Of a stretch of DNA of 64,000 bases, positions 20,762-32,051 are shown piece by piece (position 1 is the stretch's first letter; each line of letters begins with the position of its first letter). Origin of the DNA: Auricularia sp. M13 (taxonomy: Eukaryota > Basidiomycota > Agaricomycetes > Auriculariales > Auriculariaceae); contig CM073197.1 of assembly GCA_037042915.1 (NCBI GenBank), positions 3,286,001 to 3,350,000 of the forward strand. The letters are read 5' to 3'. The notes below the pieces were generated by a model. That model made no database searches. It was not told the origin of the DNA and saw nothing but the letters and a program-made list of their open reading frames with translations. The position numbers and the translations under genes are program-made.

Positions 20762-23243
20762 ATGGTTTCAGCACTCGAACGCCAGCGCGAGGAAAACTTG
20801 CGCCGTAACCGGGAGCTACTGCTTCAGCTCGGTCTTGATGCGCCTATCGTCCCAGCAGCGACCGCAGCGCCCAAGTCGCCTGCAAAGAAAAAGGTTGCCG
20901 CCCCGCGCAAGAGTGCGGCGTCCAAGCGCCGTATCTCCGAGGTCCAGGATGGTGATGGCGAGGACGCCGCGTCGCCGTCGCCGAAAAGAGCTGCCGTGGC
21001 TGCTGTGGTGGACAGCCCGAGCGGCGTGAGGCGTAGCTCGCGCCATGCTGGCAAGCCCCGCGTGAGCTACACAGACGAAATCATCACCTTGACGGAAGCG
21101 CCGGCGCCGGCGCCTCTGAAGGCCGTCAAGCGCATTAAACACGAGGGCGATGTGGACGGCATGGACGTCGAGAAGGAAGGCCGCGCCGAGCATGTCGGCA
21201 ACCGTCTTGGAAAGCGGATGTACAACCCGTACGTGTCTTTGAAGTCTAATGGTATACGGAGAGCTAACCTTTTGGGTGGAAAAGGAAAACCTATGGCTCT
21301 ATCCCTGGCGTTGAAGTAGGCACCTGGTGGGAAACGCGCGCACAGTGTTCTACGGACGCCATTCACGCGTATGTGAAAGCTTATTTTCTGCTGACAGATT
21401 TTGTTGAATGGCATACTTCCACAGCCCTTTCGTTGCCGGGATCAGCGCTGGCCCTCAAGGTGCTTATTCCATCGCCCTCAGCGGCGGATACGAGGACGAT
21501 GTCGACCTCGGTTACGCATTGTTCGCATCCTCCTCGTAATGCTTCACATTTGGTTTATCTTGCTTTTATAGCACCTATACGGGTTCTGGCGGCCGTGACC
21601 TCAAGGGTACGCCGCAGAATCGCAAAAATGTAAGCTTCGCGCGTTTTTCGCCTTGCGAACTTTGGCTGAGCAACTCATCCTACTGTAGCTAAGGACGGCG
21701 CCACAAAGCTCGCATCAGACATGGGAGAACACTTTCAACGCCGCTCTCAAGGTTCGTCGCCCGCCTTCGATGCCAGGACCCGTATTAATATTTTCCCCGC
21801 AGAGGTCGGTCGAAACGAAGAAGCCCGTGCGAGTAATCCGCGGATACAAGCTGCAGAGCGAGTGGGCGCCCGCGACGGGGTACAGATACGATGGTCTGTA
21901 CCGCGTCGAGAAGGTGCGTGCGACAGCTGTCCGTGGCAGCCCGTTCGCTCGCTTAACGCCACCTATCACTGTCAGGCTTGGATGGAGAGGGGTCTTAATC
22001 CGGGCGGCTTCCAGGTCTGCAAGTTCGCGCTCAAGGTATGTTGATGGAATATTCTTCGTGCCGGACGGTCAGCCTGACGACCGGTTTACTGTAGAGAATG
22101 GACGGCCAGCCTGCGCTGCCAAAGCGCGTGCCAGGCACTGCTGCTGCCACCTCTGAATCCGGTGATGATGATGATGGGCCCGAGGACGAAGATGAAGAGC
22201 AGGGCGACGAAGCCGAGGAGAAGACGGCCATGGATGTTGACACTGCGACGACGACGACGACCAACGCATCTTCCGTCGCGGACGCGGGCGGGAGCACGAA
22301 GGCCACCACCCCTGACGACGAGGCTCCAGAGGCCAGCAGCAAGCGGGGCGGCGCAGCGGAGAAGCCTACCGCGGACGACATGGACGTGGATGCGACTGGA
22401 GCGTCTGCCGACAAAATCGAATCCACGACTGACGGCACTGCCAAAGTTGCTCATGACAAGGAAGACAACGTCGCCGCGGAGCCTGTCAGTGCGGCGCAGA
22501 TTCCGCCAGCTGAGGAGCAACCCATGGAGGTCAGCGCCGCCGCGGAGCCTCCTGTCGAGGACGGCGCATCTGAGCCTGCAGCCCAGGCGATTGACGCCAG
22601 TGCCGCCGCTACCAACAACGGCACCCCTGCACAGGACTCTACCACTGGTTCTGACTTGAATGTCGCTGCGGCGCCCAACGACGTTGCTGCCGACGCGGCT
22701 ATGGTCGAAGAAGTTGCCTCGGCGATGCCTGTTGCGACTTCAGCAGACAACAGCGTCGTTAGCACTGCTGTGGAACCGCCATCCTCGACTGAAGGTGCTA
22801 CGGTCACCGCGACTGCGACGGCTGCTGAGGAGCCGTCTCCGAGCGTCGTTGTGGAGCCGCCGCCCGCCACCGAAGTCACTGCAGCCCCGATTGTCGAGGA
22901 CCAGACGCCTTTGACGGCCAATGATGTTCCTACCGACCCGGCGACCGTTGACGAAGTCCCTTCCGCGACGCCTACCGAAGGGCCAGTTTCGAACGTGGCA
23001 GACGACGGCGACGTTAAGACCGTTGTTAAGCCGCCATCGTCGAATGAAATCGCTGTGGCCGCCGCGGCTGTCGACGACAAGACGCCCGCGACGGAAGCCA
23101 AAGACCCTTCGCCGCCTGCGCCTGCCGCCGCCGTCGCTGCTCAAGAGGACCCAGCGTCCAAGTTGAATGGGCTTCCAGTTGCAGCAGTCGAAGAGCATTT
23201 CCCGCTGTCGTCCTTGCGCGACTCGAACAACACCACCGCCTGA
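20762..23243 (+). CDS. SAD/SRA (YDG) domain protein, likely 5-methylcytosine reader
   Basis: A UHRF1-type SRA-domain protein. SRA domains bind hemimethylated or oxidised CpG by base flipping. The start is ATG at 20762 (MVSALERQREENLRRNRELL). A basic linker (KSPAKKKVAAPRKSA, RRSSRHAGKPRVSY) precedes the SRA domain, assembled from short exons: KTYGSIPGVEVGTWWETRA, then PFVAGISAGPQGAYSIALSG with GGYEDDVDLGYA, then YTGSGGRDLKGTPQNRKN, RTAPQSSHQTWENTFNAALK, then RSVETKKPVRVIRGYKLQSE with YRYDGLYRVEK, then AWMERGLNPGGFQVCKFALK. All hallmarks of the fold are present and in frame. The first intron runs from GTACGT near 21226. The last exon (about 22098-23243) encodes an acidic, Ala/Pro/Thr-rich low-complexity tail of about 380 residues. 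No RING or PHD finger is seen, unlike animal UHRF1. Confidence 0.85.
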
Positions 23244-24263
23244 AGAATCTTCGCGACCAAAATCTACTGTCCGATCTGTCATGTTGTGTATATGTATATC
23301 TTGCTGTCTCATTTTTGCTATCTCGCTTTCATTGTGTTTGCTTGTTCGCGCTTTCTTCTTGGATAATAATATTGTGCATGGTGCGTCCTCCTGCTTGCCT
23401 TGAACGACTTCGTGCTGACCTTGTTCTGTATGGTAGCCATTTGGTTTGTCGTGGCTGAGATGACCTGAGTAGAATCGCCCGTGCCGCATCACTGCTCGCC
23501 TGCGCCGCGTCGACCGCTCGCAACCAACACATATTTCGCACCGCTAGGACTGGTTGCTGTTCTCTTTACTTAGGTAACCCTCCTACCCATCCCTCTGGAT
23601 ACAGACGTCTTGATCGTACCTTGCTGCGCAAGCGACGGCACCATCTCGTTCGTCGTTTCGAAGAGTGCTGCCGCGAAGACTAAATCGCAGGCCCTGGCGT
23701 CCATTGCAAGACCAGCTCGTCGCCAGGCGGCCAACGACTTGAAGCAGCTAGTGTTTGCCGCTTCACGGTCCCGCGTCTTATACGTGGGCAACTTCGGCTG
23801 CAGTGGGTTGCTTGCTTTCTCGGTTGTCACCTTTCCCAAGTTGGACGATCCGCTAGATCGACAGTGTCATGCGTATTAACATTGGGATCTTGTACCGATT
23901 CCATGCCGCCACGGTATGTCATGTCAACCTCGCCTCGCTCTCTAATAAGCGACCAGTGAGATTGAAGGCGTCGGCGCTGCGTGTACCAAGGTTGAAAGCT
24001 GCCTGCTTGGATAGACGCCCTACTGCACCCGGTGATCTCGGTTGACAGTCTCCAACAGTCAACGCAAGGCTTACTCTTCCTGACTGCTGAGTTACCGCTG
24101 CATCCGCAGCAAGCACATCTCCGCGAACCTGACTGGTCGGGCCAGTGTGCCAACCGACCGGAACACCATCTGACCGTGACGCCTGATCAGATAAAGAGCG
24201 CCATGTCCAAGTATAAAGCGCATGCCTGCCGACCGGCCCCGTTTCCCCTTTCCAACTTCGACC
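23244..24263. other. intergenic stretch, nothing supported
   Basis: About 1 kb between the SRA gene and the membrane-protein gene. Open frames are short and unconvincing. AT-rich sequence just after 23243 fits a 3' UTR. No repeat or RNA gene was recognised. Confidence 0.45.
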
Positions 24264-25889
24264 ATGCAGCATCCGCTGGCAGCACTGGTGCTGCTCGCGT
24301 TCGCTTTATTTTGTCCTGCACATGCTTTCTTTCCCATCGTGAGCCTGCTCCTTGACGCGCCGACCAGTTATCACTTATCATATCTCCAGAGTTTCCAATT
24401 TGACTGGAAACCTTTGAATGCCACAAACAGAATTCCAATAACTGCGCAATGCGAGACTTTGCACATTACCTGGTCGCGCTGTAGCTTCTGCACCGGGTGC
24501 GTCATTTAGTGGCAACTTCAGGTGTCTCTAATGAACCAGTACTGAAGACCAGATCCAATGTACGTGCGCTCCTGACGAATCGTGATATGGACGCGGCTGA
24601 TCTCTCTGTAGTGCCCCGTACTTCTTGCAATTGTACACCAGTCTATCGCAACTACCCCTGGTTCTTCCTGCTGGCGCGGGAGTGGTGAACCAGTTCGATT
24701 TTACTGTCCCTTTTCCGCCGAATACCTTGGTACGCTTCCCATCATCATGTTCTGAGGCCTATACGTTGACCGTCTAACAACGCTCAGTATCAGGCTTGCA
24801 TGGTCGACTCTGTGGGGAACTCAGGTGGCTGTCTGGATCAATACACAGTCATTCCTTCCTCCGAGGAGGTGGATTGTGCCAACATCACATTTCCATCACA
24901 ATATAGGCAACTCAACGTTCAAATGACGAACTCCGGCTCAAATCTCTCTACCAATGGCTTTCCCGCCCAGGCGTGTGGCGTCTTCGTGCGAGTCATGTTC
25001 ACGACTTATGATACCCCCAGTGTAGCGATATCGACTTTAACATTCGTAATGGGAAACCGCCATACACTCTAACGGTACGGACTCAGCTACTTGGATGCCG
25101 CATCATCTGACCGAAGCCTGACAGATATCTCCATCCCTTCATCCACCTTTAAACATAACGTCGAATAAGCCAAAGCTATCTTGGCAAGTGTCTCTGGTAC
25201 GCAGATTCTGTTGGTTCTTTGCCACGGTACCGACGCCGCGCAGTCATGGGGAACCAACTTCTGGGTCTCGGTGGCCGATTCGATGGGCTTCACGTGGACT
25301 GCCGGGCCTCTTCACAGCGGAATGGGAAGAACAGAGTGCTTAGCCCTTAAGTGAGTAATCAAGATTTGAAATCCAATCGCGAGAGTAATCGAGCTTCACG
25401 TGCAGGAAGGTCTACACGCGTCCGCAAGTTGCCGGCGTGGCAGTAGGGAGCCTCCTGGCGGGCTCTCTGGCGGTACTGGCGGCCTCAATTGCTTTCTTTA
25501 CGCTGCGTAACCGGCGCAGTGGAAGAGATTCCATGCGCAATGGATTCATCCAAGTTACAACGGCGTACCCAATCTCGACGCCAACCGCATCACCTCTGAC
25601 AATCCAGAGGTCGCCGACTACGCCCGGGGTTGATCTCTCCAGACCGCTTCCAGCAATCCCGGGATCACGCGGGCGCCGCAGCACTATTCAACCCGTGTCG
25701 CGGACGGACACGAGCCAGACGCCGGGGGACTCTGGCTATCGCCAGGATGTCCATCCTGCCAGTGCTCCGGTGACCGTCTCAGTCTTGCACACGCCGGAGC
25801 TCGTCGAACCGCCTCCCGGATATACGACAGGGCTGACGGATAGCTTCGCTAGTGTGCAGCGGTGGAGAACCGCGCACGATAAGCAGTAG
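24264..25889 (+). CDS. secretory-pathway single-pass membrane protein, unknown function
   Basis: Start ATG at 24264 gives a signal peptide (MQHPLAALVLLAFALFCPAHA). An extracellular region follows with several cysteines and possible N-glycosylation sites, split by short introns (readable segments include FQFDWKPLNATNRIPI, VVNQFDFTVPFPPNTL, VGNSGGCLDQYTV and CANITFPSQYRQLN). The last exon, about 25405-25889, has one transmembrane helix (VAGVAVGSLLAGSLAVLAASIAFFTL) and a cytosolic tail rich in Ser, Thr and Pro, ending in a stop at 25889. This layout (signal peptide, beta-type ectodomain, one helix, disordered tail) is common in Agaricomycetes. No named domain was recognised. Exon joins between 25080 and 25405 are uncertain. 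Confidence 0.6.
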
Positions 25890-26317
25890 CTTCAATCCCG
25901 AGGCCTGCAATATGTATTTTACTGATTCGACGCTCTTCCATGGCATTCGCGAGGGCTCAGGGCTCAGGCGCTCAGGGCTCATCGATCATCGATCATCGAT
26001 GGTCTTTGATTACAACCTTAAATCTGTCGTTCTCGCGCTCGTGCGGAAGTGGATACTAGCACAGCGGAGCTTCTCACAGGATGATTCAGATTTCTTACAG
26101 TTATGGGTCTTCCTGAGAGAACGCGGACCTCTGGGAAAAGAAACTCGCGATGCGGAAATAATGCGTTCATTGATAGCTCCTCGGACATTATTCCCCGTGG
26201 TGCATGGATCGTGAGAAAGCCACGCACGATAATACATGGTCGGCTCCAAGGCATTTGGAAATATCATTTTCAGAGGAAGTAGCTAATACTAGTAGGAGTA
26301 GAGTGCCTACAATAATT

Positions 26318-26850
26318 TTAGGGCGAACCCGAACCCTGTCCAGAATCGCCAGCGCTGGGGTCGAGAAGGCGCTTAATCTCTGCCAAAAGATGAATGTTTT
26401 TTGGAGCGCGGTAACCTGATTCGAGTTCGAGAGAACGGAGATGCTCCCGCGGACACCCGTCCAACGTGGAGCGGGGTCCTCGTGCCCGCGCGAGCCCACA
26501 GATTGCTTCCGAGAGCACTATTTCGTCGGAACTGGTAAGTACGACTCTGCTGAGCCGCGGACAAAGCCACAAGCCGAGTGCTGTCTGACACGAAAGGGTC
26601 TGCAGCGCGCCAGGCGCCGTCCCCCTTTGAACTGGAGCACCTTGAGGCAATTTAAGTACTGCAGGCCGTTTAAGATGTTGACGTCTAGAAGGTCCAGTGT
26701 CATGTCTTCCACCGTGTGCACCCCTACTCAGTGGTCAGAGGATAGGGATACGATTGGGATTAGTAACCTCCGGACCGCGGCTAAGGTCTCTTGAAGTACG
26801 AAGTTCGTCACACCCCACGGACCCCAGTGGACCACAAAGCCGCTTTCAAG
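26318..26850 (-). pseudogene. F-box protein pseudogene fragment
   Basis: Scattered minus-strand frames match the C-terminal third of the intact F-box gene at 32052-33572. One is MHTVEDMTLDLLDVNILNGL against MHTVEELTLDILDVSILDGL. Another is KNIHLLAEIKRLLDPSAGDS against ENTELLADIKRFLDPNSGDS. A third is a copy of the SLNETVEELLACGVSEFARA region. The match is spread over different frames with stops between, so it is a broken, truncated paralogue. The N-terminal coiled coil and F-box motif are absent. Confidence 0.7.
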
Positions 26851-26964
26851 TTCAACCAGTATTATTCAATCTAATCGACAATGCCTAACATCCTGCCACG
26901 GACAGAGTTGCGCCCGTCGTCGCGGCGCCAAGCAACCATTGCAAACAGCCAACACCAGGACAGG

Positions 26965-27185
26965 GCACAAGTATTTTGACCCAGAATACATAATCACCGA
27001 CCGTAGGTATTGCTCTCCTCTTGTGACACAGAATACTCTAGGAGATACCAAACAAAAACCGGCTCTTTTCAATTCAAAAGCTCTGGTATTCTCTCGGTAT
27101 AACTCCGGTATTGCGTGTCACAATACTCAGGCAATACCTACGGTCGGATACAGAGTATATTGGGCCATTATACTAATACTCTGCC
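26965..27185. repeat. MITE-like palindromic element, about 215 bp
   Basis: The stretch folds on itself around a centre near 27072 (CTTTTCAATTCAAAAG). Left-arm ACCGACCGTAGGTATTGC and TTGTGACAC match the reverse complement of right-arm sequence (TCCGACCGTAGGTATTGC, TTGTGACAC). Outer sequence GTATTTTGACCCAGAATAC against GTATAATGGCCCAATATAC continues the match. This is the shape of a hairpin MITE. Exact ends and target duplication were not resolved. No coding capacity. Confidence 0.65.
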
Positions 27186-27782
27186 CTGGTGCAAGAACTG
27201 CCCGCCCGACGCCTTCTTGCACGTTGGCTGATCTGCGTCCCACTTTGCACCGCCAGTCCGTGGATCCTCCGCGGCGAAGCAGACTATTTTTAGAAGTGCA
27301 CCGGGAAGTCATGGGAATCCTGCCATCCGCCTGTAAGTAGATTACAGGCTGAGGCGACGAAAACCCAGTCGTCGAGTCCAACCTGATCCCAAAGCTCCAT
27401 TGCAAATAACAAGAAACGAGGGTAGCATACAAAAAAAACGGTGAAGAAAGGCGGCGGGTGCGAGGAGGAAGAGTCCTATGACTAGTAACCGTACACAGTG
27501 GGAGAGTGGAGAGTGCAGAAGGAGCGTGAGCGTGACAGCGCGGGAGCGGGGGCCATGCAAGCAAACGAGCAGGGCGAAAGAAAAGAAAAGGGTTAGCAGA
27601 AAAAGGTGGAGGACATCAAGCTCGGAACTAGTCGTGTGTAGCGTGTGTGTGTGTGTAGAATGTGTATGCGGAAAGGTAAGGATAAAATGCAGGTCCAGGC
27701 GGAGTCAAGGAGAGGAGAGAGCAGAACGACACGACACGAGGCAATATAAAAATACCATCCACGCAGCAGAGTCCGCACTCCC
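27186..27782. other. intergenic stretch with a GT-rich simple repeat
   Basis: About 600 bases downstream of the P450 gene. A short GTGTGTGTGTGT run lies at about 27640-27655. No gene is supported. Confidence 0.4.
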
Positions 27783-29906
27783 CTACCGTCGGCGCACAAA
27801 ACGCACGGGCACAGGCTCGGGCGGCTGCAGCGTCAGCGCGCCCGCCTTGCGCCCCGCCAGGACGCGCAGCACGCGCTCCTCGCCCCAGCCCTCGCTCTCG
27901 CCGAGGATCTCGACGCGGTGGTTACGCAGCAGCGTGAGCATCACGCGCGCGAACTCCACCGCCGCGAACTTCTTGCCCGAGCACGCGCGGTTGCCCTCGG
28001 AGAACGGCAGCCACGCGCCGCGCCGCGGCTTCAGCAGGCGTTTACCGGCTGATGCTGTAGGAGGGGAGGAATGCGTGGAGAGGAAGGACGTGTTGGAGTT
28101 GGACGGCGTGAGGAGCTGCGCGGCGGGCGGCGAGGCCGGCGGCTGTGTTGGTGTATGCGAGAGCACGAACGCGGGTTGGCTCGGTTTCGGCGTCGGCGTC
28201 GAGGTGGCTGTAGGCGAAGTCGGCGCAGATCTCGACGAACCCGCTCGCGCCTCAAAGTACCCCTTGTCCCCCTTCTGCTGCTGCTGCAACCGCGCAAGGG
28301 TGCCCGGCGTGGGCGGCGGGGTCGGGTACTCCTCTCTATCCCTAAATCCGACGCCAGGCAGCGGCGTGCCGGGGCGCGACGCCTCGGGGCTCTCCACGCC
28401 GGGCTCGAGCACCCAGCGCGCGGGCCGCCATGCGTACTCGTCCGGGCCCCACACGTCCGGGTGGAAGTGCACGGCGGTGCCGTTCGTCGCGATGCGCGTG
28501 CCGGCGGGGATGACGACCTGCCTGCCCCTGTACGGCACCGGCGTCGCGCGCGGCGCGTACTTGTTCGTGATGCCCGTCGGCGTGTGCACGCGCAGCGTCT
28601 CGTACTGCCAGCTCATGATTAGACACCAATACCGCACACGGCCAGGCGAGACGCACCATGACGGCTTTTGCCCAGACGGCGCGCTCGAAGACGGCGTACG
28701 GCGGCTCGTCGGCGTCCAGGGTGTCGGCGTCGTCGAGGATCTCGTCGACCTCGGCGAGCAGCTCGGCCTGCACGTCCGGGTGCAGCGCGAGGCGCAGCAG
28801 CGCGTAGTGCAGCGTGTTCGCCGTCGTCTCGTGGCCCGCAAACAAAAAGATGAACGCATTGCCCATGACCTCCTCGCGCGTCATCGGGCGCGCGCCGTCC
28901 GGGCCCTCCTCCTGCGCGCGCAGCAGCGCCGCGAGCAGATTGTCCTCGGCGCCCGCGCCGGCCTGCGCGTCGAGCATGCCCTGCATGTAGCCGCCGAACG
29001 CGGTGTACGACGCCCACGCGCGGCCCCAGGTCGTGTTGGCCGGCGCGAGGCGCAGCGCCCAGCGCGGCGTCAGGAAGAGCGGCATCAGGTGCAGCGTGAG
29101 CTCCTCCAGGCTCTCGCGGTACGTCAGCGGCGTCGCGACGGCGCACGGCGGGTTGAACGGCCGCGTCTTCGTCGCGCCCTCCGGCGTCCACGCGAGCTTC
29201 GTGCCGTACGCCGCGCCGGTGATGACGTTCATGCCCAGGCGCAGCGTGTCCGCGCCCAGGTTGCGCACGACGAACGACGAGGACGAGGACGAGGATGGGT
29301 CTTGGGAGGCCTGCCAGGACTGCAGCATGAAGCGCGCCTGGCAGCCGGCCTCGCGCCAGACCTCTGAGTGGATGCGCTCTGAAAAGGCGGCCCCTGTGAC
29401 CCGCCGGTGCAGCCGCCAGACGTCGCCGTCGGCGTTGATCACGTTACGGCCGTAGATGTTGATTATAGCTGCCCTGCGCGTCAAACACCCTCGAGAAAAA
29501 ACACTGGCAGCAACGCACCACCCGTATTCGGCGGCTTAGGGAATTCTGCGCGCCGGCCATTGATATACGAGGCCACGGCGGGGTCTGCGACTATGACAGA
29601 GATGCCAGCAGGGTTGACGGTGACAAAGACGTCGCCCAGCTCCTTGTGGAGGCCGTAGCCGTCGGGGCGGCCCATGTTGAGGATGGCGTGCAGCCTGGAC
29701 ACGCCCGGCAGGGATTTTGGCAGGCGGCGTGCGAGCTGGTAGGCAAAGAAGGAGAAGAGGCCCTGGGGGACGGGCAGGACCTTGACGGGCAGGCCGATGC
29801 GCTGGGCGGTGCGGTAGTGTCTCCAGAGCGCCACGAACGGCCGCGCCGCGTTGACGAGGACGTAGGCGGCGACGAGCAGCAGGGCCAGCGGCAGGTGGTT
29901 GAGCAT
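27783..29906 (-). CDS. cytochrome P450 monooxygenase
   Basis: A microsomal class II P450. The start is ATG at 29906 (MLNHLPLALLLVAAYVLVNA), an N-terminal membrane anchor. Next come PVPQGLFSFFAYQLARR, then across an intron near 29525-29475 GRNVINADGDVWRLHRRVTG (C-helix W-R-x-x-R). The I-helix is FIFLFAGHETTANTLHYALL (oxygen-binding AGxET). The ExxR motif is ETLR, after an intron near 28665-28620. The heme-binding loop is PFSEGNRACSGKKFA, containing FxxGxRxCxG with Cys as thiolate ligand. A Ser/Pro-rich insert of about 80 residues (about 28075-28330) separates the PERF region from the heme loop. The frame is open and all key motifs are present, so it looks functional. Substrate and CYP family are not assigned. 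Confidence 0.85.
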
Positions 29907-31049
29907 CGTTAGCGTGGCGCGAGTAAGGACCGACTCAATGCATAAAAAGACGACTCGGAGTGTAGCAGAGGACAGGAGGCCAGACGCCCATCTCACAGGC
30001 TCGGATATCAGACTCCCCGGCGGCATTCCATCTTTAGCACTCCCTTTCCGGCCACTTCCTCCGTCGCTCATCAACAACGCCTGCCGGCCTCCTGGTGCCC
30101 TCTCATCGTTCCTACCACCCACCACTCGCTGGGCTCTGAGAGCAATTCCCCCATGGACGCACGAAGAGGCCGCGGTGCCATCAGTTTCAATTGCGTGCCC
30201 CTTGCAGCCGCGTGGCAAATCCCCATCTTCGCCATCAACTTCCCCGTCCAGACTCGGTATGCACAGGCCCCGCCTTCTCGCTGTGTCCTCAGTCAGCGCT
30301 GTCTCACCGCATAGTGGCGTCAACGCACCGCGTCAGAGAGGCGCCGCGGAGCAGTACTGGCAGTGTGGGTGCCTATATCCGTATGCGTACACGTACTTGC
30401 CTCTACCATCCAGCCGCGGCTCGTGGCCAGGTCGCTGCTCCAGCCCGCTTGCGCCTACCTGCCGGACGGGTGCTTCGTGGACAGCCTGAGTAACCGCCGT
30501 CGATCCTCCTGTGTATTGTAAGTAAACCAGAGCGCGCGCTCCGCACGTACAGCCCTGGCGACCGTGCCAGTCACCGAACGCTCTGCACCTCCCACCCCAA
30601 CTCGAGTAAGCCACCGACTCTTTGCACGGAAGGACCCAGGATCCAGGTCCCTATCCCCATCGACATGATAAGATTGAGATTGAGATGCATCATGCAATCT
30701 CCTGATCTTCCCACAGGTCCATATTGCACCATAGCTCCCCCTCATCCCCCTCATCCCCCTCCGCTCGCTGCCCGCTGACGTTGCCAGGAGGATCGTCCTG
30801 CGCCGAAATTACGAGCTACCGCAAGGCCACTAAGTAGACAGTCTTGTCGCCGAGATCCCCCTCGACCCACCAGTGACCACGGTCACGTGCGCATTATGAC
30901 CCGGCTAAACTCAGTCTCAGCGTTGCATATGAGGCCGGAATTGCATACAGTAGACGAGACGCCAGGGTCAGCTCAGCACCCCTGTAATGAGAAATCATCG
31001 ATGATCCTCCCGGCTGCCGATCCTGGCTAGCGATCTTGAGCTTGACAGA
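29907..31049. other. intergenic stretch upstream of the P450, nothing supported
   Basis: About 1.1 kb. The long minus-strand frame that extends upstream of the P450 start lacks a recognisable protein and is probably 5' UTR or promoter. No repeat of note apart from a short CCCCTCATCC duplication near 30740. Confidence 0.4.
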
Positions 31050-31440
31050 ATGGGTGGCGTCGCAACGCCAAAAGTCAACGTCCCGCTGTGCAGCACAGGA
31101 ACCCCGATGATGTCTTCTGAGGTTAAATTTGGAATGTCGGACATCGTGATACTGGAGAGCCGAAAATTTTCGGACATTTAAGGGGGTCTGGGGACCGCGA
31201 AACTCATTAAATTGACATTGCTGCGCCATCGGCGGGAGCTGCACCTACCATGCTTGGTGGCCGTCAAGGTGCATGTAGTGCGCATGTTTTTGCCATTCAC
31301 CGTATTCACCAAATGCTATGGGTCGCTCCCCGTCGCGCCAACATTGAACCAGTATCAAACAAATTTAACATCCGATGACATAATCGGGGGTCCTTGCAGC
31401 ACTTTGACGTTGGCAGAAATAGAACGCAGAGCCGGTACTA
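31050..31440. repeat. imperfect inverted repeat, about 90-bp arms
   Basis: Left-arm sequence (about 31060-31160: GTCAACGTCC, then GTGCAGCACAGGAACCCCGA, then GAGGTTAAATTTGG) is matched by the reverse complement of the right arm (about 31345-31430: CAACGTCAAAGTGCTGCAAG, then ACCCCCGATTATGTC, then GATGTTAAATTTG). A perfect short palindrome CCGAAAATTTTCGG sits at the inner edge of the left arm. This is probably a degenerate MITE. No target duplication recognised, no gene. Confidence 0.5.
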
Positions 31441-32051
31441 CCTTGGCACTTGGCGCCGGTTGAGTGCATTTGACGATCCCCGGGATCCTCGTGCTTGCCT
31501 CGTGCCACCTTCAAGCTTGGCATGTCGCCGCCGCCGTCTCGGGACTGCAATGTTTGCGTGTATGGTTGTATGGTGCATATTGCAATTGGCAGCTAGGGTT
31601 GACAGTTGTTGCTATGGAGGATCTTTCGGCTAAGGGATCGGATGTGCAAGGGTCTAAGGTGAATTGTATGCGCACCGGCACTGCTTTACTCACTACCGCT
31701 CTCATAAGCTATAGACAGTGGCGATGGGAAGGTGCGTGCACTTCGTGACTTCATTTGCACGACACTAACCCCAGGACTTTCCTCAGGCTGCGCAGTGCGC
31801 ACTCTGTCGTACACGCTTGCGTTTGCTCCCCCACTTCAAGGACAAGGAGAAAACGCTTCAAAGCAGGTCTGGGCTTATCCAAGCTCTAAACCATTATTTT
31901 CCAACTTGCAAATAGCACTCGAGGGCCGTCATCACCGCGGCTCACAGAAAATGTTGTCCGAAGCTCGGCGGAGCTTGAACTTCGTTCCGCGGCTTTCACT
32001 TCGTGAGTCCGTACCTTCGCGGCTTCGCCGCGCCGAGAACTCAACAAACAC

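Noticed and set aside
27478-29367. A 629-codon plus-strand open frame
   Set aside because: It is the antisense of the P450. The heme loop, I-helix and ExxR motifs are all on the minus strand.
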